DNA of 64,000 nt from Serratia nematodiphila DZ0503SBS1 (GTDB lineage Bacteria > Pseudomonadota > Gammaproteobacteria > Enterobacterales > Enterobacteriaceae): assembly GCF_000738675.1 (NCBI RefSeq), contig NZ_JPUX01000001.1, forward strand, positions 3,162,001 through 3,226,000, written 5' to 3'. The notes below the pieces were generated by a model that was not told where the DNA came from, did not search any database, and was given only the letters and a program-made list of their open reading frames with translations. The stretch's first letter is position 1. The number at the start of each line of letters is the position of its first letter. Positions 40,623-50,263 of this stretch are shown here, in pieces. A program made the translations under genes and the position numbers.

Positions 40623-41068
40623 TGAGTTACAAGCGCCCTGAATCTATCCTGGTAGTGATTTACGCGAAATCCAGTGGTCGGGTGCTGATGTTACAGCGGC
40701 GCGACGATACCGAGTTCTGGCAGTCGGTCACCGGCAGCCTGGAACAGGATGAGTCGCCGCCGCATGCCGCGCGGCGTGAGGTCATGGAAGAAGTGGGCAT
40801 CGATATCGAAGCAGAGCACCTGCCGTTGTTCGATTGCCAGCGCTGCGTGGAGTTTGAACTCTTTGTCCATTTGCGACATCGCTATGCGCCGGGAACCACG
40901 CGCAATAAAGAGCACTGGTTCTGTCTGGCGTTGCCCGAGGAGCGCGATCCGGTGATTACCGAGCATCACGCTTACCAATGGCTTGAGGCGGCCGAGGCCG
41001 TGAAGTTGACCAAGTCGTGGAGCAATCAGCAGGCGATTGAAGAGTTCGTGATCAATTCAGTCCAGTAG
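40622..41068 (+). CDS. nudB: Dihydroneopterin triphosphate diphosphatase NudB
   Basis: 148 residues. Nudix hydrolase acting in folate synthesis (removes pyrophosphate from dihydroneopterin triphosphate; also dATP). Nudix box: [20 protein letters not shown] then VGID; family tail [15 protein letters not shown]. The ATG shares its A with the aspS stop (TGATG), a coupled start; a GTG just before it is less likely. Confidence 0.95.
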   Translation: MSYKRPESILVVIYAKSSGRVLMLQRRDDTEFWQSVTGSLEQDESPPHAARREVMEEVGIDIEAEHLPLFDCQRCVEFELFVHLRHRYAPGTTRNKEHWFCLALPEERDPVITEHHAYQWLEAAEAVKLTKSWSNQQAIEEFVINSVQ

Positions 41069-41087
41069 TTTTTTTCGGAGATTTTTT

Positions 41088-41831
41088 ATGGCAGGTCATA
41101 GTAAGTGGGCCAACACAAAGCACCGTAAAGCGGCGCAGGACGCCAAGCGCGGTAAAATTTTCACCAAGATTATTCGTGAGCTGGTCACGGCCGCCAAGCT
41201 GGGCGGCGGCGATCCGGATTCCAACCCGCGTCTGCGCGCGGCGATGGACAAGGCGCTGTCGAACAACATGACGCGCGACACCATGAACCGTGCAATCGCG
41301 CGCGGCGTGGGCGGCGATGATGATACCAATATGGAAACCATCATCTATGAAGGTTACGGTCCTGGCGGCACCGCCGTCATGATCGAATGCCTGAGCGACA
41401 ACCGCAACCGCACCGTGGCGGAAGTGCGCCACGCCTTTACCAAATGCGGCGGCAACCTCGGCACCGACGGTTCCGTGGCTTATCTGTTCACCAAGAAGGG
41501 CGTGATCACCTACGCACCGGGCCTGGATGAAGACAGCGTAATGGAAGCGGCGTTGGAAGCCGGTGCGGAAGACATCGTGACCTATGACGATGGCGCCATC
41601 GACGTGTTCACCGCCTGGGAAAGCCTGGGCGCGGTGAAAGACGCGCTGACCGCGGCGGGCTTCGAAGCCGAAGCGGCGGAAGTGTCGATGATCCCATCGA
41701 CCAAGGCCGACATGGACGCGGAAACCGCGCCTAAGCTGTTGCGCCTGATCGATATGCTGGAAGACTGCGACGACGTGCAGGAAGTTTACCATAACGGTGA
41801 AATCTCCGACGAAGTGGCGGCGACGCTGTAA
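41088..41831 (+). CDS. yebC: YebC/PmpR family translation or transcription factor
   Basis: 247 residues. The family start [22 protein letters not shown] is intact, as is the acidic C-terminal domain. Related proteins act as transcription regulators (PmpR) or help ribosomes through proline-rich stalls (TACO1/YebC). GGAG precedes the ATG. Order aspS-nudB-yebC-ruvC matches E. coli. Confidence 0.96.
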   Translation: MAGHSKWANTKHRKAAQDAKRGKIFTKIIRELVTAAKLGGGDPDSNPRLRAAMDKALSNNMTRDTMNRAIARGVGGDDDTNMETIIYEGYGPGGTAVMIECLSDNRNRTVAEVRHAFTKCGGNLGTDGSVAYLFTKKGVITYAPGLDEDSVMEAALEAGAEDIVTYDDGAIDVFTAWESLGAVKDALTAAGFEAEAAEVSMIPSTKADMDAETAPKLLRLIDMLEDCDDVQEVYHNGEISDEVAATL

Positions 41832-41843
41832 TCCGGTAAAACG

Positions 41844-41865
41844 GGCGCCGCCGTTCGGCGGCGCC
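41844..41865. other. Strong GC hairpin between yebC and ruvC
   Basis: GGCGCCGCC and GGCGGCGCC form a perfect 9-bp stem around GTTC, with no T tract. It lies 23 bases before the ruvC start and could hold up ribosomes or protect the RNA end. Confidence 0.6.
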
Positions 41866-41888
41866 GTGCATGCAAGGTGGATGTAGAT

Positions 41889-42410
41889 ATGGCGATCATA
41901 CTCGGTATCGATCCCGGCTCGCGCGTCACCGGCTATGGCCTTATCCGCCAGCAGGGGCGCCAGTTGAGCTATATCGCCAGCGGCTGCATCCGCACGGTGG
42001 TGGACGACATGCCGACGCGGCTGAAGCTGATTTACGCCGGCGTCAGCGAGATCATCACCCAGTTTCAGCCCGATTTCTTCGCCATCGAACAGGTGTTTAT
42101 GGCCAAGAACCCGGATTCGGCGCTCAAGCTCGGCCAGGCGCGCGGCGTCGCGATCGTGGCGGCGGTGAATCAGAACCTGGAAGTGTTCGAGTATGCGGCG
42201 CGGCAGGTCAAACAAACCGTGGTCGGCACCGGCGCGGCCGAAAAGGCGCAGGTACAGCACATGGTGCGCTCGCTGCTCAAACTCTCGGCAAACCCGCAGG
42301 CGGATGCCGCGGATGCCCTGGCCATCGCCATCACCCACTGCCACCTCAGCCAGAACGTGCTGCGAATGAGCGAAGGGCGGCTGAACCTGGCGCGCGGGCG
42401 TTTGCGCTGA
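41889..42410 (+). CDS. ruvC: Holliday junction endonuclease RuvC
   Basis: 173 residues, the E. coli length. RNase H fold with the first catalytic Asp in [14 protein letters not shown], Glu in [12 protein letters not shown] and the paired acids in [14 protein letters not shown]. It resolves Holliday junctions together with RuvAB. The ATG at 41889 (MAIILG) is chosen over a start four codons earlier by homology. Confidence 0.97.
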   Translation: MAIILGIDPGSRVTGYGLIRQQGRQLSYIASGCIRTVVDDMPTRLKLIYAGVSEIITQFQPDFFAIEQVFMAKNPDSALKLGQARGVAIVAAVNQNLEVFEYAARQVKQTVVGTGAAEKAQVQHMVRSLLKLSANPQADAADALAIAITHCHLSQNVLRMSEGRLNLARGRLR

Positions 42411-42430
42411 CGCGAAACGATGATTGCTCA

Positions 42431-42450
42431 GGCTGGATATTCATCCAGCC
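42431..42450 (+). promoter_or_regulatory. LexA box of ruvAB
   Basis: GGCTGGATATTCATCCAGCC: CTGG, eight bases, CCAG, nearly the E. coli ruvAB operator. Located 73 bp before ruvA. Confidence 0.88.
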
Positions 42451-42458
42451 TTTTTTAT
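42431..42458 (+). terminator. ruvC terminator overlapping the ruvAB LexA box
   Basis: GGCTGGA and TCCAGCC form a stem and are followed by six T residues. The same bases contain an SOS operator. Confidence 0.8.
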
Positions 42459-42522
42459 GTTATAAGCTTTACCAGCAACGGCATGGCAGGGCGCCATGCC
42501 CGGTCATTCTGCAGGAGGGTAA

Positions 42523-43137
42523 ATGATAGGTCGTCTCAGAGGAAATATTCTGGAAAAGCAGCCGCCGCTGGTGTTACTGGAGGCGAACGGCGTGGGTTAT
42601 GAAGTGCACATGCCGATGACCTGCTTTTACGAGCTGCCGGAACTGGGGCAAGAGGCCATCGTGTTTACCCACTTCGTGGTGCGTGAAGACGCGCAGCTGC
42701 TGTACGGTTTCAACGACAAGCAGGAGCGCGCGCTGTTCCGCGAGCTGATTAAGGTCAACGGCGTCGGGCCGAAACTGGCGCTCGCCATCCTGTCGGGCAT
42801 GTCCGCGCAGCAGTTCGTCAGCGCGGTGGAGCGCGAAGAGATCACCGCACTGGTCAAGCTGCCGGGCGTGGGCAAAAAAACCGCCGAGCGCCTGGTGGTC
42901 GAGATGAAAGACCGCTTCAAAGGGCTGAACGGCGATCTGTTCAACAACAGCAGCGAGATCAGCCTGCCGGCCGCCGCCGACAAAACGCCGGAAGCGGACG
43001 CAGAAGCCGAAGCTGTCTCGGCGCTGGTGGCGCTGGGCTATAAGCCGCAGGAAGCCAGCCGCATGGTCAGCAAGATTGCCAAGCCGGGCGCCGACTGCGA
43101 AACCCTGATCCGCGACGCGCTGCGCGCCGCCCTGTAA
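42523..43137 (+). CDS. ruvA: Holliday junction branch-migration protein RuvA
   Basis: 204 residues. OB-fold N-terminal domain ([15 protein letters not shown]), two helix-hairpin-helix motifs ([34 protein letters not shown]), a flexible linker and the C-terminal domain III that activates RuvB. It forms a tetramer on Holliday junctions. GGAGG precedes the ATG; first gene of SOS-controlled ruvAB. Confidence 0.98.
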   Translation: MIGRLRGNILEKQPPLVLLEANGVGYEVHMPMTCFYELPELGQEAIVFTHFVVREDAQLLYGFNDKQERALFRELIKVNGVGPKLALAILSGMSAQQFVSAVEREEITALVKLPGVGKKTAERLVVEMKDRFKGLNGDLFNNSSEISLPAAADKTPEADAEAEAVSALVALGYKPQEASRMVSKIAKPGADCETLIRDALRAAL

Positions 43138-43156
43138 GGCCGAAAAGGGGTAGATA

Positions 43157-44161
43157 ATGATTGAAGCCGATCGCCTGATTTCCGCCGAACCGATCAACGA
43201 AGAGGAGATCCTCGATCGCGCCATTCGTCCCAAGCTGCTGACCGAATACGTCGGCCAGCCGCACGTGCGCGAGCAGATGGAGATCTTCATTCAGGCGGCC
43301 AAGCAGCGCGGCGACGCGCTCGACCATTTACTGATCTTTGGCCCGCCGGGGCTGGGGAAAACCACCCTGGCCAACATCGTGGCCAACGAAATGGGCGTAA
43401 ATTTGCGCACCACTTCTGGCCCGGTGTTAGAGAAGGCGGGCGATTTGGCGGCGATGCTGACCAACCTCGAACCGCACGACGTGTTGTTCATCGACGAAAT
43501 TCACCGTTTGTCACCGGTGGTGGAAGAAGTATTGTATCCGGCGATGGAAGACTACCAGCTGGATATCATGATCGGCGAAGGGCCGGCGGCGCGTTCGATT
43601 AAGCTCGATCTGCCGCCGTTTACCCTGGTGGGTGCCACCACCCGCGCCGGTTCGCTGACCTCACCGCTGCGCGATCGCTTCGGCATTGTCCAGCGGCTGG
43701 AGTTTTATCAGGTGGCGGATCTGCAGCACATCGTCTCGCGCAGCGCCGGGTGCCTGGGGCTGGAGCTGTCCGACGAGGGCTCCCATGAAGTGGCCCGCCG
43801 CGCGCGCGGCACGCCGCGTATCGCCAACCGCCTGTTGCGCCGGGTGCGCGATTTCGCTGAAGTGCGCGCCAACGGCGTGATCAGCGGTTCGGTAGCGGCG
43901 CAGGCGCTTGATATGCTCAACGTCGATGCCGAAGGCTTTGACTATATGGATCGTAAACTGCTGCTGGCGATTATCGACAAGTTTACCGGCGGCCCAGTCG
44001 GGTTGGATAACCTGGCGGCGGCGATCGGTGAAGAGCGCGAAACCATCGAAGACGTGATTGAACCGTTTCTGATCCAGCAGGGCTTTATCCAGCGCACGCC
44101 GCGCGGCCGTCTGGCGACGCAGCACGCCTACCGGCACTTTGGTCTCGAACGCGAAGAGTAA
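43157..44161 (+). CDS. ruvB: Holliday junction branch-migration motor RuvB
   Basis: 334 residues, AAA+ ATPase. Walker [10 protein letters not shown], Walker [11 protein letters not shown], sensor 1 [19 protein letters not shown] with the Arg finger region, then a winged-helix C-terminal domain. Hexameric motor driving branch migration. It starts 19 bp after ruvA. Confidence 0.98.
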   Translation: MIEADRLISAEPINEEEILDRAIRPKLLTEYVGQPHVREQMEIFIQAAKQRGDALDHLLIFGPPGLGKTTLANIVANEMGVNLRTTSGPVLEKAGDLAAMLTNLEPHDVLFIDEIHRLSPVVEEVLYPAMEDYQLDIMIGEGPAARSIKLDLPPFTLVGATTRAGSLTSPLRDRFGIVQRLEFYQVADLQHIVSRSAGCLGLELSDEGSHEVARRARGTPRIANRLLRRVRDFAEVRANGVISGSVAAQALDMLNVDAEGFDYMDRKLLLAIIDKFTGGPVGLDNLAAAIGEERETIEDVIEPFLIQQGFIQRTPRGRLATQHAYRHFGLEREE

Positions 44162-44182
44162 ATTTTTAATCCGCCAATAAGA

Positions 44183-44204
44183 AAGGGCCGCAGATGCGGC
44201 CCTT
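44183..44204. terminator. Hairpin between convergent ruvB and znuB
   Basis: AAGGGCCGCA and TGCGGCCCTT form a 10-bp stem with a 2-nt loop, with short A/T runs around it. Confidence 0.75.
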
Positions 44205-44222
44205 GTCATATCCCGGCTTTAA

Positions 44223-45008
44223 TCAAGCCTGTTGTTTTTTGAACAGGCTCAGCGTGAACAGCACGGCAGCGCAGAGCACCACCGAAGGGCCGGCCGGCGT
44301 ATCGTAAAATGCCGAGAAGGCCAGGCCGCCGGTAACCGCCACCATGCCGAGCAGTACCGCGACGCCCGCCATCTGCTCCGGCGTGCGCGCGAAGCGGCGA
44401 GCGGTGGCCGCCGGAATGATCAGCAGTGAGGTGATGATCAGCGCGCCGACGAATTTCATCGCCAGGCCGATGGTCAACGCGGTGACCAGCATCAGCACGG
44501 TACGTGCCCGCGCCAAATTGACGCCGTCGACGTGCGCCAGCTCCGGGCTGATGGTCATCGACAGCAGATCTCGCCATTGCCACCACAGCACCAACAGCAC
44601 CACGGCGACGCCGCCGGCGATCATCACGATGTCGCTCAGCGTGACCGACAGCAGATCGCCGAACAGGTAGGCCATCAGATCGACCCGCACGTTGGACATC
44701 AACGCCACCACCACCAGACCCAGCGACAGGGCGCTGTGGGCCAGAATGCCGAGCAGGGTATCCACCGAAAGTTGCGGGCGGCGTTCCAGCCACACCAAGG
44801 CCAGAGCCAGCAGCAGCGTAATGGCGATCACCGCATAGAAAGGATTGATGTCCAGCAGCAGACCAAAGGCGACGCCGAGCAGCGAGGCGTGCGCCAGGGT
44901 ATCACCGAAGTAGGACATGCGGCGCCAAACCACAAAGGAGCCCAGCGGCCCGGCGGCGCTAGCCAGCAACACCCCGGCCAGCCAGCCGGGAAGTAACAAT
45001 TCGATCAT
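44223..45008 (-). CDS. znuB: Zinc ABC transporter permease ZnuB
   Basis: 261 residues, equal to E. coli ZnuB, about eight membrane helices. Start [17 protein letters not shown]; conserved [19 protein letters not shown] and [27 protein letters not shown] region. It forms the inner-membrane channel of the zinc importer with ZnuC and ZnuA. The ATG overlaps the znuC stop as ATGA. Confidence 0.97.
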   Translation of the reverse strand: MIELLLPGWLAGVLLASAAGPLGSFVVWRRMSYFGDTLAHASLLGVAFGLLLDINPFYAVIAITLLLALALVWLERRPQLSVDTLLGILAHSALSLGLVVVALMSNVRVDLMAYLFGDLLSVTLSDIVMIAGGVAVVLLVLWWQWRDLLSMTISPELAHVDGVNLARARTVLMLVTALTIGLAMKFVGALIITSLLIIPAATARRFARTPEQMAGVAVLLGMVAVTGGLAFSAFYDTPAGPSVVLCAAVLFTLSLFKKQQA

Positions 45009-45763
45009 GCTTCGCGGCTCCCGGTTTTCTTCAAGACAATTCTTCCTTGCAGGTCGTGGCGGTGGTTGTGATGGTGGCGATACACCGCCAGCTGCTCTGC
45101 GCCGCGGTTGCCGAACATGGCGATGAATTCGGGATGCATCGAGACCACCTCCGGCGCGCCGGAGCAGCAGATGTGCTGATTGAGGCACAACACCTCGTCG
45201 GTTTTCGCCATCACCAGATGCAGATCGTGCGAGACCATCAGTACGGCGCAGCCCAGCTCCTTGCGCAGCTGATCGATCAGATCGTACAGCGCCAGTTGGC
45301 CGTTGACGTCCACCCCTTGCGTGGGTTCGTCCAGCACCAGCAGCTGCGGTTTATTCAGCAGCGCTCGCGCCAGCAGTACGCGTTGGTTCTCGCCGCCGGA
45401 GAGCTTTTGCATCGGCTGGTCGAGCAGGTGGGCGGCGTGCACGCGCTTGAGCGCCGGCAGAATGTCGGCTTTCTTTACGCCGGGTTTAAGACGCATAAAG
45501 CGGCTGACGGTCAGCGGCAGGGTGGCGTCGAGGTGGAGTTTTTGCGGCACGTAGCCGATGCGCAGGTCGGGCTCCCGCTCCAGCGTGCCGGCGGTTGGTT
45601 TGACCAATCCCAGCACCACGCGTACCAGTGTGGATTTGCCCGCGCCGTTCGGGCCAAGCAGCGTGAGAATACGGCCGGGCTGCAGGCTGAGGGAAATGTT
45701 CGACAGCACCTTGCGGCTGCCGAAGGCGACGGAGATATTTTTTAGCGTTATCAGTGTAGACAT
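45005..45763 (-). CDS. znuC: Zinc ABC transporter ATPase ZnuC
   Basis: 252 residues. Walker [10 protein letters not shown], signature [16 protein letters not shown], Walker [13 protein letters not shown], switch MVSHDLHLV, and the His-rich C-terminus ([10 protein letters not shown]) typical of ZnuC. It powers zinc import. Divergent from znuA across a shared Zur box. Confidence 0.97.
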   Translation of the reverse strand: MSTLITLKNISVAFGSRKVLSNISLSLQPGRILTLLGPNGAGKSTLVRVVLGLVKPTAGTLEREPDLRIGYVPQKLHLDATLPLTVSRFMRLKPGVKKADILPALKRVHAAHLLDQPMQKLSGGENQRVLLARALLNKPQLLVLDEPTQGVDVNGQLALYDLIDQLRKELGCAVLMVSHDLHLVMAKTDEVLCLNQHICCSGAPEVVSMHPEFIAMFGNRGAEQLAVYRHHHNHRHDLQGRIVLKKTGSREA

Positions 45764-45789
45764 CTCGAGATTACAGGTTGCAGAACGAA

Positions 45790-45812
45790 GCGGATGTTAT
45801 AATATCACGCCT
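45790..45812. promoter_or_regulatory. Zur box in the znuCB / znuA divergent region
   Basis: The core GTTATAATATCAC (45796-45808) matches the central palindrome of the Zur box (GTTATANTATAAC). It lies in the only gap between znuC and znuA and would repress both when zinc is plentiful. Confidence 0.87.
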
Positions 45813-45838
45813 TGTTGATGAAAACGATGGGATTACTG

Positions 45839-46786
45839 ATGATGGCAAAGAAAAATAAATGGCTGCAGCGCACGCTGCTGGCCAGCGCACTGTTGATGGC
45901 CGGCCCGCTGAGCAGCGCTTCCGCTGCGGTGGTGACCTCGATTCGCCCCTTAGGCTTTATCGCTTCGGCGATCGCCGACGGCGTGACGCCGACCGAGGTG
46001 TTGCTGCCGGACGGCGCTTCGCCGCACGATTTTGCGTTGCGTCCTTCCGATATCCAACGCTTGCGTTCCGCTGACCTGGTGTTGTGGGTCGGGCCGGACA
46101 TGGAAGCGTTCTTGAACAAGGCGCTGGTGCCGATCTCGGCGACCCGAAAGCTGGCTATCAGCGAACTGCCGGCGGTGAAGCCGCTGCTGATGAAAGGCGA
46201 AGAGGACGACGATCATGAACATGCAGGCGAAGCGCATAACCATGCCGATGACGATCATGGGCATCATCACGGCGAGTACAATATGCACGTTTGGCTGTCG
46301 CCGGAGATAGCAAAAGTGACCGCGATCGCGATTCACGACAGATTGTTGGAACTTATGCCGCAAAATAAGGACAAATTAGACGCAAACCTGCGCCAGTTCG
46401 AGAATCTGCTGACGCAAACTGACAAAAATGTTGGTAACATGCTTACGCCTGTGCAAGGTAAGGGTTATTTTGTTTTTCATGATGCTTACGGCTACTTTGA
46501 AAAACACTACGGTTTGAGTCCGCTGGGCCATTTCACCGTCAATCCCGAAATTCAGCCTGGAGCACAGCGCCTACACCAAATTCGAACACAGTTGGTTGAG
46601 CAGAAAGCGGTATGCGTTTTTGCTGAGCCACAATTCAGGCCGGCCGTAATCAATGCCGTCGCCAAGGGTACCAAAGTGCGTTCCGGAACGCTGGACCCGC
46701 TGGGCACCGGCATCGCGCTGGGGAAGGACAGCTACGGGAAATTCCTGACACAGTTGTCAAACCAGTACGTGAGCTGCCTGAAGTAA
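45839..46786 (+). CDS. znuA: Periplasmic zinc-binding protein ZnuA
   Basis: About 315 residues. Signal peptide (to about ...SSASA/AVV), zinc-ligand His in [12 protein letters not shown], a His/Asp-rich loop ([20 protein letters not shown]) that may pre-bind zinc, [21 protein letters not shown] and [16 protein letters not shown]; Cys pair as in E. coli. It hands zinc to ZnuBC. The exact start is uncertain: several ATG/TTG codons lie between 45812 and 45842; 45839 has GGGA at a good distance and leaves the Zur box/promoter outside the gene. Confidence 0.95.
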   Translation: MMAKKNKWLQRTLLASALLMAGPLSSASAAVVTSIRPLGFIASAIADGVTPTEVLLPDGASPHDFALRPSDIQRLRSADLVLWVGPDMEAFLNKALVPISATRKLAISELPAVKPLLMKGEEDDDHEHAGEAHNHADDDHGHHHGEYNMHVWLSPEIAKVTAIAIHDRLLELMPQNKDKLDANLRQFENLLTQTDKNVGNMLTPVQGKGYFVFHDAYGYFEKHYGLSPLGHFTVNPEIQPGAQRLHQIRTQLVEQKAVCVFAEPQFRPAVINAVAKGTKVRSGTLDPLGTGIALGKDSYGKFLTQLSNQYVSCLK

Positions 46787-46807
46787 AGCTTATGAGGATA
46801 ATATCGA

Positions 46808-48130
46808 GTGCAGCAGATAGTCCGAACTATCGCTCTGGCGTATAACAACCTGCCACGGCCCCACCGCGTCATGCTGGGGTCGCTGACAGTCGTCACATTG
46901 GCCGTCGCTGTTTGGCGGCCTTTTGTTTACCACCCAGAACACAACCCCATCGCCAAGAGCGTCGAGTTAGAATCCAGCCAGATGCGGTCATTGCTCCCTG
47001 AAGCCAGTGAACCGATAGATGTCGACCAACCCACCCCCGATGACGAAATCCCGCAGGATGAGCTGGACCAGAAGGATGCCGGCGATGATGGCGTGCATGA
47101 ATATGTGGTTTCCACCGGTGACACCCTTGGCAGCATTCTGACGCAGTACGGCATCGATATGTCGGATGTCACCTTGCTGGCTTCGCAAAACCGCGATCTG
47201 CGCAATCTGAAGATCGGCCAACAGCTGTCGTGGACCGTGAACGACGCAGGCGATTTGCAGCAGTTGACCTGGGAGGTTTCCCGCCGCGAAACTCGCACCT
47301 ATGATCGCGTCGGCAACAGCTTCAAGGAGTCAAAAGAGGCGCAGCAGGGCGAATGGCGCAACAACGTGATCAGCGGCCGGGTCAACGGCAGCTTCGTCAG
47401 CAGCGCCGGCGACGCCGGGCTGAGCCGTAACGAAATCAACTCGGTGATCAAGGCGTTGCAGTGGCAGCTCGATTTCCGCAAGCTGCGCAAAGGCGATCAG
47501 TTCTCCGTGCTGATGTCGCGTGAGCATTTCGACGGTAAGAAATCGCAAAGCCAGCTGTTGGGCGTGCGTTTGCGCACCGGCGGCAAGGATTACTATGCGA
47601 TCCGCGCCGAAGACGGCAAATTCTACGATCGCCAAGGCTCTGGCCTGGCGCGCGGCTTCATGCGTTTCCCGACCATGAAACAGTTCCGCATCTCCTCCAA
47701 CTTCAACCCGCGCCGCGTGAACCCGGTGACGGGCCGCGTGGCGCCGCACAAGGGCGTCGATTTCGCCATGCCGGTCGGCACGCCGGTGCTGGCGGTCGGT
47801 GACGGTGAGGTGGTGATCGCCAAACGCAGCGGCGCAGCGGGCAACTATGTGGCGATCCGCCACGGTCGTCAGTACACCACGCGCTATATGCACCTGAAAA
47901 AACTGTTGGTGAAACCAGGCCAGAAGGTGAAACGCGGCGATCGCATTGCGCTCTCCGGCAACACCGGCCGCTCCACCGGGCCGCATCTGCACTTTGAACT
48001 GTGGACCGGCCAACAGGCGGTGAACCCGCTGACGGCCAAACTGCCGCGTTCCGAAGGGCTGGGCGGCAAAGACCGCAGCGATTATCTGGCGCAGGTGAAG
48101 GAAGTGGTTCCTCAGCTGCAGTTGGATTAA
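46808..48130 (+). CDS. mepM: Murein DD-endopeptidase MepM
   Basis: 440 residues, same as E. coli. An N-terminal membrane anchor (about 20-40), a LysM domain (HEYVVSTGDTLGSILTQYG, about 95-145), then an M23 peptidase domain with HKGVDFAMPVGTPV (zinc ligands His, Asp), and HLHFEL. It cuts 4,3-crosslinks so that new glycan strands can be inserted. The start is GTG. Order znuA-mepM-lpxM is as in E. coli. Confidence 0.97.
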   Translation: MQQIVRTIALAYNNLPRPHRVMLGSLTVVTLAVAVWRPFVYHPEHNPIAKSVELESSQMRSLLPEASEPIDVDQPTPDDEIPQDELDQKDAGDDGVHEYVVSTGDTLGSILTQYGIDMSDVTLLASQNRDLRNLKIGQQLSWTVNDAGDLQQLTWEVSRRETRTYDRVGNSFKESKEAQQGEWRNNVISGRVNGSFVSSAGDAGLSRNEINSVIKALQWQLDFRKLRKGDQFSVLMSREHFDGKKSQSQLLGVRLRTGGKDYYAIRAEDGKFYDRQGSGLARGFMRFPTMKQFRISSNFNPRRVNPVTGRVAPHKGVDFAMPVGTPVLAVGDGEVVIAKRSGAAGNYVAIRHGRQYTTRYMHLKKLLVKPGQKVKRGDRIALSGNTGRSTGPHLHFELWTGQQAVNPLTAKLPRSEGLGGKDRSDYLAQVKEVVPQLQLD

Positions 48131-48143
48131 CGCCCCCTTTTTC

Positions 48144-48162
48144 CGGCGCTTCGGCGCCGTTA
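48144..48162 (+). terminator. Hairpin after mepM
   Basis: CCGGCGC TTCG GCGCCGTT: a short GC stem with a stable UUCG-type loop; followed by TTAATTTC. Moderate candidate. Confidence 0.45.
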
Positions 48163-48279
48163 ATTTCATCGGCCTGATTGCGGGCCGATGCTGTTTTACC
48201 TGGGCGGTTCGCGGTTGTTAATTGCAAAATCGGTGCTGGCAATTATGATTAGCCGAATCGCTAAGCCAAGAGCATGTGC

Positions 48280-49248
48280 ATGCAAAACGAGAAGAAATCG
48301 AACGTAGAGTTCATTCCGCAGTTTCAAAAAGCCTTTTTATATCCGCGCTACTGGGGCGTGTGGTTGGGAACCGGTCTGATGGCCGGCATTTCGCTGGTGC
48401 CTGCGCGCCTGCGCGATCCGGTGCTGGGTGCGGTCGGCAAACTGGCCGGCAAGCTGGCGAAGGGCGCGCGCCGTCGTGCCCGCATCAACCTGCTGTATTG
48501 CTTGCCGGAATTGCCGGAAAGCGACCGTGAGCACATTATCGACCAGATGTTCGCCTGCGCGCCGCAGTCGATGGTGCTGATGGCGGAGCTGGCCTGCACC
48601 AAGCCCGAGAAAGTGCTCAAGCGCGTGCGTTGGCACGGTGAAGAGGTGTTGGACAAGATCCGGGCGGAAGGGCGCAACGTGATTTTCCTGGTGCCTCACG
48701 GCTGGGCGGTGGATGTGCCGGCGATGTTGATGGCCGCGCGCGGCCAACCGATGGCGGCGATGTTCCACAACCAGCGCAATCAGCTGATCGACTACCTGTG
48801 GAACGCCGTGCGTCGTAAATTCGGCGGCCGCATGCACGCGCGCAATGACGGCATCAAACCCTTTATCAGTTCAGTGCGCCAGGGGTATTGGGGTTATTAT
48901 CTGCCCGATCAGGATCACGGCGCTGAGCACAGTGAGTTTGTCGACTTCTTTGCCACCTATAAAGCGACCTTGCCGGCGGTCGGGCGGCTGATGAAGGTAT
49001 GCCGTGCGGCGATCGTGCCGTTGTTCCCGGTGTACGACGGCAAAACCAGCATGCTGGATATCTATATTCGCGAGCCGATGGACGATCTGGCCGAAGCCGA
49101 TGACCCACGGATTGCCCGCCGTATGAATGAAGAAGTGGAAAACCTGGTGGGCCCGAACCCGGAGCAGTACACCTGGATCCTCAAACTGTTGAAGACGCGC
49201 AAAGAAGGGGAGATTGAACCCTACTCGCGCGACGATCTGTATCGTTAA
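48280..49248 (+). CDS. lpxM: Lipid A myristoyltransferase LpxM (MsbB)
   Basis: 322 residues. Late acyltransferase adding the secondary myristate to lipid A. An N-terminal membrane anchor region, the HxxxxD/E-type motif in VPHGWAVDVPAML, then MFHNQRNQLIDYLWN, ARNDGIKPFISSVRQGYWGYY and LPDQDHGAEHSEFVDFFA. I choose ATG 48280 (MQNEKK): AAGAG is eight bases upstream of it but only two from the ATG at 48274. Confidence 0.96.
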   Translation: MQNEKKSNVEFIPQFQKAFLYPRYWGVWLGTGLMAGISLVPARLRDPVLGAVGKLAGKLAKGARRRARINLLYCLPELPESDREHIIDQMFACAPQSMVLMAELACTKPEKVLKRVRWHGEEVLDKIRAEGRNVIFLVPHGWAVDVPAMLMAARGQPMAAMFHNQRNQLIDYLWNAVRRKFGGRMHARNDGIKPFISSVRQGYWGYYLPDQDHGAEHSEFVDFFATYKATLPAVGRLMKVCRAAIVPLFPVYDGKTSMLDIYIREPMDDLAEADDPRIARRMNEEVENLVGPNPEQYTWILKLLKTRKEGEIEPYSRDDLYR

Positions 49249-49261
49249 TCCTTTCTACCGC

Positions 49262-49293
49262 TAACGCCGGCAGGGTCACATCCCGGCCGGCGT
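49262..49293. terminator. Terminator between lpxM and the LRR gene
   Basis: An imperfect stem CGCCGGC..GCCGGCG around GGGTCACATCCC-type inner pairing, between two convergent genes; ends in GTTTCTTC on the lpxM strand. Confidence 0.6.
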
Positions 49294-49297
49294 TTCT

Positions 49298-50179
49298 TCA
49301 GATGTGTACCCTACAGCCGCGAGCCCGCAGGATGTCGACGATTTTAGGCGTGTGGGTGAAATCATTCCAGCGCAGATCAAGCTTGCGCAGTCGACTCAGT
49401 TCGCCGAGGCTTTCCGGCAGATCGCTCAGGCGGTTGGCGCGCAGATCCAGGCTTCTCAGCGCCGTCAGCTCACCGATATTTTCCGGCAGGCGCGTCAGCT
49501 GGTTGAAACGCAGGTTCAACTCGCTCAACCGCGGCAGCCGGCAGAAGGCTTCCGGCAGTTCGGCGATGGCGTTGCTGGCCGCGTCGAGTATCTCCAGCCC
49601 ACCGAGCTGTGCCATTTCCGCCGGCAGCGCGGTCAGGGCATTTTTCATGATATGCAGTTCGCGCAGCGCGCGCAATTGCCCGATTTCGCCGGGCAGGCTG
49701 CCGATGCGGTTGTTGTATAAACGCAGCTCCTGCAATGCCGCAAGCCTCGGTATCGCCAGGGGCAAAACGGCCAGGCGGTTGTCGGTCGCATTGAGGTAAA
49801 CCAGTTGCTGTAGCTGCGCCAGCGAGTGCGGCAGATCGCTAAAGCCGTTATCGCTCAGGTAGAGGTATTTCAACCGATGCAGTTGGCCCAGCTCTTCGGG
49901 GAGCTCGCTGGCGCGATTGTGGCCGAAGTCGAACATCTCAAGCTGTTGCAACTGGCCAATCTCCGGCGGCAGGCGGTCGAGCTGATTGCAGGAGATGTTC
50001 AGCACCTGCAGGTTGCGGTGTTGCAAGATGGAGGCGGGGAAGGCCGTCAGCTGATTGTCGTACAGGCTGATTTTGCGCAGCGCATGGCCGGTTAGCTGCG
50101 ATTCGTCGAGCTGCGTCAGACCGCGCCCATCGAGATCGAGTGCATCACCGGTCGAGGCTGGATTGCGTTGGTGGAGCAT
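49298..50179 (-). CDS. Leucine-rich repeat protein
   Basis: 293 residues: a short cap (1-33) then ten regular 23-residue leucine-rich repeats of the type LxxLxLxxNxLxxLPxxIGxL (for example LRSLDLRANRLSDLPESLGE) and a final partial repeat with a C-terminal cap (KIVDILRARGCRVHI). No signal peptide, membrane segment or attached catalytic domain such as a NEL ubiquitin ligase. The repeat class is the plant/bacterial intracellular type, a protein-binding surface. GGAG precedes the ATG. Its partner is unknown. It stands alone between lpxM and pykA, where E. coli has no such gene. Confidence 0.9.
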   Translation of the reverse strand: MLHQRNPASTGDALDLDGRGLTQLDESQLTGHALRKISLYDNQLTAFPASILQHRNLQVLNISCNQLDRLPPEIGQLQQLEMFDFGHNRASELPEELGQLHRLKYLYLSDNGFSDLPHSLAQLQQLVYLNATDNRLAVLPLAIPRLAALQELRLYNNRIGSLPGEIGQLRALRELHIMKNALTALPAEMAQLGGLEILDAASNAIAELPEAFCRLPRLSELNLRFNQLTRLPENIGELTALRSLDLRANRLSDLPESLGELSRLRKLDLRWNDFTHTPKIVDILRARGCRVHI

Positions 50180-50212
50180 GGCGTTCTCCGTCGTTTATGG
50201 CGGTGTCAGGGC

Positions 50213-50246
50213 AAAAAAATGCCGGCCAACGTGAGCCGGCCGGCAT
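50213..50246 (-). terminator. Terminator of pykA
   Basis: ATGCCGGCC (50219-50227) pairs with GGCCGGCAT (50238-50246). Read on the reverse strand it ends in seven T residues. Confidence 0.88.
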
Positions 50247-50263
50247 GTCGTCTGCGGCGTGGA

